This document shows, in pieces, positions 1 to 8,549 of a DNA stretch of 64,000 bases. How positions within the stretch are numbered: the first letter of the stretch is position 1; every line of letters starts with the position of its first letter. The notes under the pieces were generated by a model. It was not told where the DNA came from and did no database searches. It worked only from the letters and a program-made list of their open reading frames with translations. Source of the stretch: Gracilaria caudata. Lineage: Eukaryota > Rhodophyta > Florideophyceae > Gracilariales > Gracilariaceae. The stretch is taken from positions 1 through 64,000 of the forward strand of contig JASCIV010000022.1 in NCBI GenBank assembly GCA_030374735.1, written 5' to 3'. Position numbers and translations under genes: made by a program.

Positions 1-697
1 GTTCCGAGTTTTCCTTTGGTCGCCAGCGTTTAGACTTGTTACCATCAATAAAAAATACACATTGCGGGAACCCGATGATCAAATCCTCCATTTCTTCCCG
101 CTCGTTAGTGTCTGGCCATTGAATCAGTTTGGGCTGGTAAGCATCCAAACAATGAAACAAGGCATACAGAACATGCCGAAAGTAGTTCGAAACGGTTCCT
201 GGTGAGATTCCATACCGATGCGCAGTTCTCTCGATCCCTATTCCTCCTTCGTTTGGTCCTCCAAGCATATCTAAGAACAAAAATAACATTTCTTCGGAGT
301 CTAAGCGTCTGCTGCGTGGGACTCTATGTTGTTCGCCGAAAGCACTACGGACATCTATGGGCATTTCTATACGGTTTCGCGCTATGTTGTGGAGGTTATC
401 GAAGTCTTCACGAGACATATGTGTTGTTTTTTCAAACAAAAGTATATCTGGATCGTTTTCTCGTATGTCCTGATATACATAGGTGGACTGTCGCATCGCA
501 TATCGCGCTTTTGAGCCTAGAACGGCGTTACCGCGGCCTGGTGCGCACGCATCGGTGGGTTCGTGTGGTTCAGAAGACGTAGGGCAGATTTGCGCAGTGA
601 GTAGCATGCCTTGATTAACGAGCATTTGAGTGTGTGCCGCCGTCTGGGACGTTTGCTCCATAAGGAGGAGGGGGAGGAGAATGTCTTTTCCTTCCAT
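1..697 (-). CDS. PIF/Harbinger-like transposase, N-terminal part, runs off left edge
   Basis: An open frame reads leftward from an ATG at 695-697 to the window edge with no stop (about 232 residues). It ends in FPQCVFFIDGNKSKRW, which matches the first catalytic Asp block (xxDG) of the DDE_Tnp_4/HARBI1 nuclease family. Before it comes a helix-turn-helix-like segment (ERTAHRYGISPGTVSNYFRH) and a block beginning MSREDFDNLHNIARN. The remaining catalytic residues would lie beyond the edge, so it cannot be said whether the element is intact. The frame itself has no break in what is visible. A domesticated HARBI1-like gene is the alternative to a mobile element; terminal inverted repeats were not identified on this side. 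Confidence 0.72.
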   Translation of the reverse strand, partial: MEGKDILLPLLLMEQTSQTAAHTQMLVNQGMLLTAQICPTSSEPHEPTDACAPGRGNAVLGSKARYAMRQSTYVYQDIRENDPDILLFEKTTHMSREDFDNLHNIARNRIEMPIDVRSAFGEQHRVPRSRRLDSEEMLFLFLDMLGGPNEGGIGIERTAHRYGISPGTVSNYFRHVLYALFHCLDAYQPKLIQWPDTNEREEMEDLIIGFPQCVFFIDGNKSKRWRPKENSE

Positions 698-1549
698 GCC
701 GCGAGCTCTCGTGACAAGACATCAGGTTCCTCCGGCGCACGTGTACATACAATAAGAGTTGGCTCTTGTTTTGGAATCTAAGACAGCCTGGAATCGAAGG
801 TTAAGCGGTAAGGGCAAAACTCGTTATTTAAAAAGGGTTAATGTCGTTATCAGTGTTGCTGAGAAGCAGAATTGGTGTTAGAATTCTGAAGAGCTGCCTA
901 CGCGCCCTGTAAGGGGACATCAGGGGCTCTCTAAAAGTAAACTCTAATTACATCGCATATGCAACTGATTGGCAAGAGTTGTCTGGTCCTCGTACATAGC
1001 TGGCGAAGAGCACCACGTCGCCCGTAATTGGCTACTGGCACTTTGGAGTACAAAGTTTGTACGTGTGAAGTTATCGCCAACTGACGTAACCGGCTCTTGG
1101 CGACTCTCGATCCCAGTTGCTGGAGCCGCCAGGGCAGCTGGGGGGGAGTGGTGTGCCAACTGCAAAACCTCGACTTGTACAAACTGCGAACCCTTACGAA
1201 CCATCTAGGGTTCTCGTCGAACAATGGCGGGGTCTCTCAACATGATCACGTTGTCCGCCATCATCCGCGGCTCCGCTGCATCCGTGTCAGAAATGTGAAG
1301 GTTGTCAGTAAGCTTTCACTATTTCTACCGTTCACCCAAGGCCCAGTGCTGCCCGTTTTCTACTGAGATCCCTCACCCTGCCCTTATCTTCTGCAATATA
1401 CCCTCATCCGCTCTTTGCTGTTTCCGTACTTTTAATCTAACCCAGCTTCCCCTCCCCTCCAAACCACGCCCAACTCGTTGTCATCACAACTACTTGCGCT
1501 GCTTGCCCCCTTATTACCAGCCATCCTCCACATTGCATCAAATCTCGCA
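698..1549. other. Spacer between transposase-like gene and ABM-type gene
   Basis: No convincing gene. The part near 1380-1540 is pyrimidine-rich and probably the promoter and 5' leader of the rightward gene. The part next to the transposase (about 780-900) would be expected to hold its promoter and right terminal repeat if it is a Harbinger element, but I could not pair a repeat with the missing left end. Confidence 0.4.
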
Positions 1550-3250
1550 ATGCGTCTATCGCCCGTCTGTTCCCTCCTGCTCCTTGCGATCATTTCCATT
1601 GCGCATGCTCAACCAGAACCACAATGTCAACCTCCTTCTTCTCACGTCACCGGTTTCTCGGTCTTCACAGCTCGTCCAGAGGATGCCAACGCCTTTATTC
1701 AGGACTTTAATGGTCTCGTCGAGACGTCTCGAGCCGAGCCTGGCACCGTGCAGTACAACATGTACACCAATCCCACCCAACCTGGTGTGATTGGTTTCAT
1801 CGAGACGTACAAAGACTTTGAGGCTCTTCAGAAACATCTTGCCAGTGAGCATGTCACTAGCATTTTCGGTCATCAGTACTACAATGAACTCAGAATCAAG
1901 CCTGCAGAGTTGTACGGTCCGTGGACTGAGGTCAAGGTTGATGGCGATGAGTGTTCTGCAGAAGAGCCTGAAAGCTCGCAGGAGCCCATTGAAATGGTTT
2001 TCTACTGGATCATGAACTGTACCAGACAACGTGTGTGGGATGTGATTACCGACTGGGAGGACGCCTCGTGGGGTCTGGGACACCCGGAGACAACCATGGT
2101 TCCTCTCGATGAAAGCGGACAAATTATGTCCGACGAAGAAGCTGCGAAGGTACCGAGACCTCTCGATGTACAGCGAGGATTAGGACCAGTAGCGCAGCGT
2201 CGTACCTGGGCCAATGGAAACGTGGTGGATGTACGCATGGTTGCAAGGAACGACTCGAACTTCACCACTGTGCAGCAAACTCTTTCGCTCACTTCATTCG
2301 CTGGTGTTACGTTTGACGACTACTTTGTGACCATGAGCCTAGATGCTGAAGGACTGGACCCGGATTTGCAATCACGTATGCGATATCATATCAAAGCAAC
2401 TACAAAGGATGGCAACAACGACGTGGCTAGACTGGCGTTGAAAAACAACTTTTACGGGCCGCGAATTGATTACTATCAGGTGTACTTCAACTGCTCCAAG
2501 GGGATCAACATGAAACGCGCTGAGACGACGGTGAAAAGTGTTTATGACGCTCTTCGAGCCGCACCGCAGGACAGATTGAAGATGTTGGATGGTTTGTTTG
2601 AGGCTGATTTTGACCTGGCTGCATACCTTGAGAGAACGATTGGTGATGTGGACGTTGACACTCAAATTGATGTGAAGCTTCCCACCGAGATTTTTGCCAC
2701 TGTGGATCTTCGAGTTGTGGCTGTGGAAGACATTGTAAGCACAACAATGGCAGGCAGTACCGTGGAAAGCCGTATTGTAATCTACCAGCTCAACGAATGG
2801 GGCCGTGTTGTGTCCACTCGCATCTTTGATAACGCTGCGAAAGATTGCCGCGATAAAAAGTGCAGAGTGCTTATGCGCAAAACGGACAGGTATTATTCCA
2901 CTCTGGGGAAGGGTAACGCAGAGAAATTAAAACGTGTGTTCACCGAGGACGCCGATATCCAATATCCGGTTTCGTTTGCAGCGCCGGAAAAACGGTCCGT
3001 TGAAGAGGTGTTCACAACGCTGTTCGAATCTGCTGAGTCGGTTGAGTTTGAACGTTCGGAAAGGCGCAGTTTTGTGAATGCAGGAGCGCGAGAAACGGCT
3101 CAGCTGATTGACGCAACGTTCAGTTATGCAGGGGGCGAAAGTTCGAAGGCGGCGCATGTGGAGATCGTCAGCTTCGACAAGGGCTCGCAGATTTCCTCTC
3201 TTGAAGCATTTTTCGAGCCGAAGGATGTGGCGTACGCTGAGCTGGAATAA
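1550..3250 (+). CDS. Secreted protein with ABM, START-like and SnoaL-like domains
   Basis: 566 residues from the ATG that gives a clean signal peptide (MRLSPVCSLLLLAIISIAHA); an in-frame ATG 72 bp upstream would bury that signal. Residues about 30-115 look like an antibiotic biosynthesis monooxygenase (ABM) ferredoxin-like domain (GFSVFTARPEDANAF, GTVQYNMYTNP, GFIETYKDFEAL). Then comes a stretch resembling SRPBCC/START-like cyclases (VWDVITDWEDASWGLGHPE), then two NTF2/SnoaL-like regions, the last ending with AAHVEIVSFDKGSQISSLE, typical of SnoaL proteins. Such folds handle small hydrophobic or aromatic ligands, but I can assign no substrate. Family identities come from local sequence patterns only; the ABM call is the firmest. 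Single exon, N-glycosylation sites present. Confidence 0.75.
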   Translation: MRLSPVCSLLLLAIISIAHAQPEPQCQPPSSHVTGFSVFTARPEDANAFIQDFNGLVETSRAEPGTVQYNMYTNPTQPGVIGFIETYKDFEALQKHLASEHVTSIFGHQYYNELRIKPAELYGPWTEVKVDGDECSAEEPESSQEPIEMVFYWIMNCTRQRVWDVITDWEDASWGLGHPETTMVPLDESGQIMSDEEAAKVPRPLDVQRGLGPVAQRRTWANGNVVDVRMVARNDSNFTTVQQTLSLTSFAGVTFDDYFVTMSLDAEGLDPDLQSRMRYHIKATTKDGNNDVARLALKNNFYGPRIDYYQVYFNCSKGINMKRAETTVKSVYDALRAAPQDRLKMLDGLFEADFDLAAYLERTIGDVDVDTQIDVKLPTEIFATVDLRVVAVEDIVSTTMAGSTVESRIVIYQLNEWGRVVSTRIFDNAAKDCRDKKCRVLMRKTDRYYSTLGKGNAEKLKRVFTEDADIQYPVSFAAPEKRSVEEVFTTLFESAESVEFERSERRSFVNAGARETAQLIDATFSYAGGESSKAAHVEIVSFDKGSQISSLEAFFEPKDVAYAELE

Positions 3251-3372
3251 GGGCTTCGGACCGAAGCGTTCGGTTGATCATGGACTTTGGCATGAAAGGA
3301 AGCCATGGCCTGGAAAGTAGCTGGATGGCTGTCAAAGTAATGCAACAGACACGGCTCGTGGCGGTGAGTCAG

Positions 3373-3388
3373 CATCATCATGATGATG
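3373..3388. repeat. Perfect 16-bp palindrome (CATCATCATGATGATG)
   Basis: CATCATCATGATGATG reads the same on both strands, about 120 bp after the stop of the ABM gene. Related CATCAT/ATGATG palindromes recur at 3428-3442, 11404-11417 and 16052-16082. Confidence 0.8.
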
Positions 3389-3427
3389 ACAAGCGCGGGT
3401 GCGTGCACACGTTCGCGCTCAACTGTA

Positions 3428-3442
3428 GCATCATTATGATGC
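3428..3442. repeat. Perfect inverted repeat GCATCAT/ATGATGC
   Basis: Seven-base arms around a single central T. Second CATCAT-type palindrome in the same 3' region. Confidence 0.8.
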
Positions 3443-3555
3443 AGCCTGCATCATACAGGCACGTGTTGGCCTTCGATTCGAAAACGTTTTTTGAAACACA
3501 AAATTTGTGTTAAATTGGATTTAACATTAAATTTTAATGTGTGTCTACCCTTGGC

Positions 3556-3610
3556 GTATCTACACATACGAAGGTACAGGTACAGGCAGCGTTCCTACCT
3601 TCGTAGATAC
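3556..3610. repeat. Inverted repeat TACGAAGGTA / TACCTTCGTA
   Basis: Perfect ten-base arms at 3567-3576 and 3596-3605, with flanking GTATC at 3556-3560 mirrored by GATAC at 3606-3610. It could be a small MITE-like remnant or a 3'-UTR hairpin. The TTCGTA/TACGAA core recurs near 51.45 kb. Confidence 0.75.
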
Positions 3611-3959
3611 TCGGCTTTGTACAAGAACGGTGTCACCCGCTGTTTAAACGCCCCGAACAAGCTACAACGTGCGGCGAGGCCTAGAAGAAGTAAACGATAT
3701 GAACGGTGAATGTCTCAATCCTACAACACCTGCGCAACAGCTAGTCCGTTGCCCCCCAAAAGCGAATCAGAAGCGAATCAAAAGCTAAACTCCATCGCAA
3801 AACGACCCACAAGGCTCTCACAACCAGAGACCTCATGACAGCGACACGGCGTACTTGTGTTGGCTTAAACCAACGCTGTCGAGTGCCGCTGTCCTCGCGC
3901 CAATATCCAGCGGCGCGTACAAAAGCGTTTTGCAGCAGCAAGAGTCGGGCCACGCCGTG

Positions 3960-5642
3960 CTATACTTCGTCAAACTGATCCTCAGCCCACTGGTCCGCGT
4001 GAACTCGATGCTCACAAGCAAACACCTTAAGATCCTCCTTGAAGCGCTGCACAACGTGCTCATAAATCGCAAGATCCACTTTTTCCACTTCGCGATATCT
4101 CTGACGCTGTGCCGATGTCATGGCAGCCCATACTTTCTTGGGAGTCCACGGATAGCCGCCAACGTTGAGTCGTTTCTTACTCTCGGCCAGCTTCGGCGTG
4201 CCGTACATCTTATCCATACCGTGCACGTGCGCAAACACCTGAATCATCTTTTGCAACATGCATTGTGACGCCTCCGGTTGCAACTGCAACCCCACAAACG
4301 CATACTTGTGCCGCAACTTGTGCAGCACGTTCGCAATCGCCTCTTCCTGTTTGTGGCTCGGAATAATGTAACGATGATTCTCAAAGCCTACAACGCCGTC
4401 CGAAATCATGCGCGATGCATAATAATTCGGTCCCGCATCGCGCGTAAGCGCATCATTTTCCGGCATGGAATCGCCCAACAGGAACGCAATCACCTCGTCC
4501 TTGCCCACGTCCTTCTCGTCTCGTTGCAGGTTGCGCACGAAAAAGTGATAGAAAAAGCTCAGCTTTCTGGCGAGCGGGTGACGGAAAATGGAGAAGTGCT
4601 TCACATCACGGATGGGGCCAAAGTACATTTCGCAGCCCTCCTCCCAATACTGGTGGCCCATAACCATGTCGATGGAGGCTAGCTTCTTTGGTGAGAACGC
4701 CTCCACCTGTCCAAAATCGCAGTGCCAGGTGTTTTCCAGACGGTTGTCCTCTGGATTGGTGTAGTTTTGTTGGTAACAGGTCTCGATGACGGTGAGCGGA
4801 CGCCCTGCGCTGGTGAGTTGCACCTTGTTCTCGTAGCGACGGATGAGCACCATGACCTCGTACTTGGTAGTGACGCCGCCTGTCTTGTGCATGTGGAAAT
4901 AGTTGAGAAGGGTGTTATTGGTGAAATTAAGATGATCGGCTACTTGATACAGGTGCGAAAAGTCATACTGTTTGGATATGGGCCATGATCTCCACATACC
5001 GACGCAGCAGTCTGCGGGAGGATTGTCATTGGAGAGCGATGCGGTGACAGGCGCTGGCGGCGCGTCGTGTGAGGAGGGGTGTGAATGGTTATGCGGCGCA
5101 TGCGCTGGGAGCGAATCGTGGTGATGATCGTTGTGGAGTTGGTGGTGATCGTGGTCATGGTGTTGATGTTCATCATGGTCGTGGAGCGGTTTATGATCTA
5201 CGTTTGAGCTATCAGCGTGAGGTTCAACCACGCCACTGGCACCATGCTTCTCGGCAGGGCTGAAAGCAGAGTGCGCGGTGGACAAGCGTCGTGTGGGTAG
5301 TCCAAAGTGCTGCGGAGAAGAAGCGTCAAACATAGCCGATACATTACGGGAAAACAGCACGCCGAACACAAAGAAGGCCAACGCGACGCTACAAAGCAAC
5401 GCCGGCATCGGCACCGAACGCGCAAAGTGACGAAGAAAAGTGGAACGCTTCTTTGGATTGAAGAAAGGCGCGTGCGTCATGTTGTGTTGCTGTTGCTGAT
5501 ACCCCGAAGTATAGCGCCCGACGTAGTCACTGGGAAAAGCGCTGTGTTGCGACGGAAACAACAACGGCGTGCCAGAGCTGTGCGCGCGCTTTTGAACGCG
5601 CGGCGGCTGCCGCGAGCGACTGGACAGCGACGCGCGCGGCAT
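3960..5642 (-). CDS. Golgi-type carbohydrate sulfotransferase with His-rich stem
   Basis: 560 residues if the first ATG is used; a second ATG at 5480 has a good context and would place the membrane segment nearer the N-terminus, as usual for type II Golgi enzymes. A transmembrane anchor lies at about residues 78-97 (PALLCSVALAFFVFGVLF). A stem of roughly 45 residues (about 149-193) is extremely rich in His and Asp. The catalytic part has the 5'-phosphosulfate loop (YFHMHKTGGVT, about 248-257) and the 3'-phosphate motif (FSIFRHPLARKLSFFYHF) of the Sulfotransfer_2 class. It would transfer sulfate from PAPS to a glycan in the Golgi lumen; the acceptor is not deducible, though sulfated galactans are the natural candidate in a red alga. 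The gene is divergent from ELP4. Confidence 0.82.
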   Translation of the reverse strand: MPRASLSSRSRQPPRVQKRAHSSGTPLLFPSQHSAFPSDYVGRYTSGYQQQQHNMTHAPFFNPKKRSTFLRHFARSVPMPALLCSVALAFFVFGVLFSRNVSAMFDASSPQHFGLPTRRLSTAHSAFSPAEKHGASGVVEPHADSSNVDHKPLHDHDEHQHHDHDHHQLHNDHHHDSLPAHAPHNHSHPSSHDAPPAPVTASLSNDNPPADCCVGMWRSWPISKQYDFSHLYQVADHLNFTNNTLLNYFHMHKTGGVTTKYEVMVLIRRYENKVQLTSAGRPLTVIETCYQQNYTNPEDNRLENTWHCDFGQVEAFSPKKLASIDMVMGHQYWEEGCEMYFGPIRDVKHFSIFRHPLARKLSFFYHFFVRNLQRDEKDVGKDEVIAFLLGDSMPENDALTRDAGPNYYASRMISDGVVGFENHRYIIPSHKQEEAIANVLHKLRHKYAFVGLQLQPEASQCMLQKMIQVFAHVHGMDKMYGTPKLAESKKRLNVGGYPWTPKKVWAAMTSAQRQRYREVEKVDLAIYEHVVQRFKEDLKVFACEHRVHADQWAEDQFDEV

Positions 5643-6055
5643 GACGGATTGAGACGCGACACAAGCGGCACGGCGACGCAACGGCCAGGGCGCGCGCGAA
5701 CGACGGAGACGGCGGAAGTGCCCAACGGAAGTGTGGGTGGCGCGCAGACGGGGCAATGGAGGATGCGCGGTGAACGGCAGGGCAGCGGCATCATGCCGCG
5801 GCAAGCAGGGGCAACGGCCCCACTGTCGGCCGTACCGAGTGCGCCACGGCGCTGTGCTGCTCCCCGTGCGCCACGTTGCGCAGGCGCTGTGCCGGGGGCA
5901 CGCACCTGCCAAGCTGCTGCCGCGCGCACGCGTCGCGACTCGTCGTTTGTTGTTCGGTTTACACTGCTGGACTGTATTTAACTTACTACCTGCGCCGTCG
6001 AGGGTGCACCGCCACCCCCCCCACCGCTGTCTGCGCGACTGCCAACGGCGCGGCC
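5643..6055. promoter_or_regulatory. Divergent promoter region, sulfotransferase / ELP4
   Basis: About 410 bp of very GC- and CpG-rich DNA between two head-to-head starts. Open frames on both strands here are by-products of the composition. No clear TATA box was seen. Confidence 0.4.
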
Positions 6056-7078
6056 ATGAGCTTTCGCAGACGGCGCGGCGCGGAGCGCGCGCCCGCGAAC
6101 GGGGTGAGAGCGTCGCCGCAGTCCGGCAGACTAGTCACGTCCACCGGACTTCGCGCACTCGACGCCGCGCTAGGCGGCGGTCTAGCGCTGGGCACGCTCA
6201 CGCTCGTGGTACAGGACGACTGTTCCGCGTTCTTCGCGGCGATCGCAGCATACATAGTGGCACAGGGTGTGGTGAACGATCACTCTATATGCGTCGCATC
6301 ACCCGACGCGTCGGCACATCGCGTGATGGCCGTGTTACCCGGCTTGGGCGGCGAACGCGCGCACGCGATGGAACGCGGCGTGAATGAGGGCGTGACGGAG
6401 ATGAGCATTGCGTGGCGGTACGCCGGCGACGGGCGCATGGGAGGCGTGAAGCGCGCGCAGAACGTGTCGTTTGTGAGCGATTTTGACATTGGACGACGGG
6501 GGGTGGTGCCGCGTTCGGCGCGCGTGCACGTGGTGGCGCGGGAGAGCTCGCCGTTGCGACTGCTTAGCGAGGTGCGTGCGGTGCTGGAGATTGCGCGGTT
6601 TGAGGGGCGCGTGGCGAGGGTGGTGCTCACCGGCGCGTCGGCGGCAATGTTGAACGAGGGTGAGCACGAATTGTCGTTTGTGCAGATGGTTGCTCGACTA
6701 CGCGCGCTGGGTAGACTGTACGGCGCGGTGGTGGTGGTGATGTGTAGCGCTGATGTGTCGCGCAGGCTGCAGTGCGTGCTGTCGGACGCGTGCTTGAAGA
6801 TCGATACGTTTGGGGGGAGGGGCGCGAGTGTGGCGGGGCTGGGCAGCGAGTGGATGGGCGTGTTGATGGTGAACAAGGCGTACCGCGAGGGACGCAGCGC
6901 GGCGTTTAGAGGCGTGGGCGACGTGTGGGTGTTCAAGAGAGGCCGCAGAAAGTACACCATGGAGCGCGCCACTGCGGCGCCGGACGAGCAGCAGCTGCGC
7001 GCCGACGAAAGCGGCGGCAAGTCCAACGGCTCGTCCGTGTGTTCCAGCGCGCCATCCGACTCGGCGCTGCAGTTTTAG
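6056..7078 (+). CDS. ELP4: Elongator complex protein 4
   Basis: 340 residues. The start MSFRRRRG and the following LVTSTGLRALDAALGGGL then LGTLTLVVQDD are the hallmark N-terminal block of Elp4/PAXNEB proteins, a RecA-like fold that lacks a true P-loop. Later blocks fit the family (NVSFVSDFD, GAVVVVMCSADVS, GVLMVNKAYREG). Elp4 forms a hexameric ring with Elp5 and Elp6 that assists Elongator in modifying U34 of tRNAs. I chose the internal ATG at the conserved MSF start; the frame stays open upstream only because the DNA is GC-rich. Strongly GC-biased codons. It converges on the GIY-YIG gene with about 30 bp between stop codons. Confidence 0.85.
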   Translation: MSFRRRRGAERAPANGVRASPQSGRLVTSTGLRALDAALGGGLALGTLTLVVQDDCSAFFAAIAAYIVAQGVVNDHSICVASPDASAHRVMAVLPGLGGERAHAMERGVNEGVTEMSIAWRYAGDGRMGGVKRAQNVSFVSDFDIGRRGVVPRSARVHVVARESSPLRLLSEVRAVLEIARFEGRVARVVLTGASAAMLNEGEHELSFVQMVARLRALGRLYGAVVVVMCSADVSRRLQCVLSDACLKIDTFGGRGASVAGLGSEWMGVLMVNKAYREGRSAAFRGVGDVWVFKRGRRKYTMERATAAPDEQQLRADESGGKSNGSSVCSSAPSDSALQF

Positions 7079-7109
7079 AGGCGGCGGCGAGTCACAAACG
7101 GTTGCGCGT

Positions 7110-8134
7110 TTACATGCCCATGGACGGAGTGGCCGCGGGCAGCGCGCTGCCGAGCATGCCGATGAGCCAGATCACGCCGGCCACGCCCATGAGAGCCAGA
7201 ATGGGCACCCAGTCGGCCTGCGACTGATCGTCGTCGTCCTGAGCCCACGGCACGCGCGGCTCCGCTCGCGTCTTGGACGCGGAGAACGGATCGAACGGGT
7301 CAACATCTACCTGCACATAGTCCTGGTCCGACGCGCTCCAGTCGGCACCCGCGGAGGCCGTTGCGCGAAACGCATCCGAAAAGGTGGTGGACGCCGTGGA
7401 AGAAGCGTCCGACGCTGAGGCGCGTCGCGTGCGGGGCGGCGTGCTGCGCTCCCTCACCGGAACTTGAGCGGAGGCGGAGGCGGAGGCGGAGGCGGACTGA
7501 GTGCGCACAACAACAAATCACATTAGTAGCGCGTTGTAAAGTAAAGGAACTGCTTGAGAATGGACGACGCGAGAAACAGCACAAAGATGGAGGCCAACAG
7601 TACCTTTCGATCCACCGCGTTCGCGCTTTCCCACAACGCACGATCCACCGTGTTGCCCGCGGGCACGCCGCCAATCTCCCTCACCCAGTACTCCAACACG
7701 CTCTCCAGCATCTGCGGCGACACCAGTTCTGGCGGCACCGCCGGCACGTACACCTGGAAACGAACGCAGCTCTCGGCTCGCAACCGCTGATGAAAGCGAA
7801 GCTTCGCCGCCACGTTCCTGCTGTACCCCATGTACACCACGTCATCGCTCGCGTCGCGAATGGCGTACGCCCCGCTGGTGGCCAGAGTGTCATCGCGCTC
7901 TTGCAGCAGCTCGAAGCGTTGTATGGGCACGTCGCGCAACGAAAACCCGCGCGTGTCGGCGATGTTGCTGTTGCCGCTTGTGGACAGCGTGCTGTCGGAC
8001 TCGTGCTCCACGCTTGCGGAGGGGGGAACACGACGACGCGCCACGCGCGCGCGCGAGACGCGACGGCAGATGGAGACGTGTCGCGTCGAACACGAAAACG
8101 ACGGCGAGAGCGACGGCGGCGCGAAGGCGGACAT
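7110..8134 (-). CDS. Plastid-type GIY-YIG protein, two-exon model with C-terminal membrane anchor
   Basis: I model exon 1 as 8134-7604 and exon 2 as 7496-7110, joined in phase 0 to give 305 residues. The N-terminus looks like a plastid transit peptide (Ser/Arg-rich, acid-poor). Residues about 85-170 resemble the GIY-YIG-type domain fused to plant plastid GRXS16 (GAYAIRDASDDVVYMGYSRN, then VREIGGVPAGN), here without glutaredoxin. Exon 2 begins with a Ser-Ala repeat and ends in a membrane segment (WVPILALMGVAGVIWLIGML). Support for the intron: exon 2 has no ATG of its own, the frames join exactly, and the intron has GT/AG ends and a TACTAAT branch sequence. If the intron is retained the protein ends instead at 7523 with another hydrophobic tail. 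Confidence 0.58.
7468..7497. repeat. GGCGGA hexanucleotide microsatellite in coding sequence
   Basis: About five GGCGGA-type units, read on the minus strand as a Ser-Ala run at the start of exon 2. A similar run of GCGGAA units encodes Ser-Ala in the MYB gene near 36.74-36.78 kb. Confidence 0.8.
7497..7603 (-). other. Predicted 107-bp intron in the GIY-YIG gene
   Basis: Donor AAG|GTACTG at 7604/7603, branch-like TACTAAT at 7528-7522, pyrimidine/T-rich tract and CAG acceptor ending at 7497. The branch sequence also contains the TAA that ends the unspliced frame. Confidence 0.55.
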
Positions 8135-8549
8135 GGTGACGACCAAGGCGGCGGAGCCGGCGGCAGAGGAGGGGCAGCAGCAGCGTCGGCGCGGAGCGGG
8201 GCGGAGACGCGTCTTGCACAGCGCTGTTGTTGGCGGCGGGTTGCACGCGCTGGCTGACGTGGTGCAATGCCATTGGACCAACTGCGCGCGGTGAGCTCGC
8301 GGTTCATGCGACGAACTTCATCGCCGCCACCCCAATTGCCGTCGCCGATACCGTTTCTTCGCACACAACGCGTGCTCTATGGGAGAACCTCGGCGGGAAG
8401 TCGGTCGCGCGCTCTGGCGCGCAGCGCGCATCGCATCGCATCGCGCGCGCGTGCGCCTCCGCCATGGCGACTGAAAAAGGCATGGCTCACGTCCGGCGCG
8501 TCGACGAGTACCACCCACAACACCGCATCCACCGCTACGCGCGCCCGTC
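8135..8549. promoter_or_regulatory. Divergent promoter region, GIY-YIG / sulfotransferase
   Basis: About 415 bp, GC- and CpG-rich, between two head-to-head genes. No distinct TATA box seen; open frames across it are compositional. Confidence 0.4.

Larger units (their letters stand above)
3251..3959. other. Convergent spacer with several short inverted repeats
   Basis: No gene seen. It separates two genes that converge and holds three inverted repeats listed separately, plausibly in 3' untranslated regions. Confidence 0.45.

Noticed and set aside
1556..2122. A 188-codon minus-strand frame opposite the ABM gene
   Set aside because: Shadow of a gene with a clear signal peptide and domains.
5307..5981. 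Long plus-strand frame opposite the first sulfotransferase
   Set aside because: Arg-rich translation of GC-rich DNA, overlapping a supported gene and its promoter.
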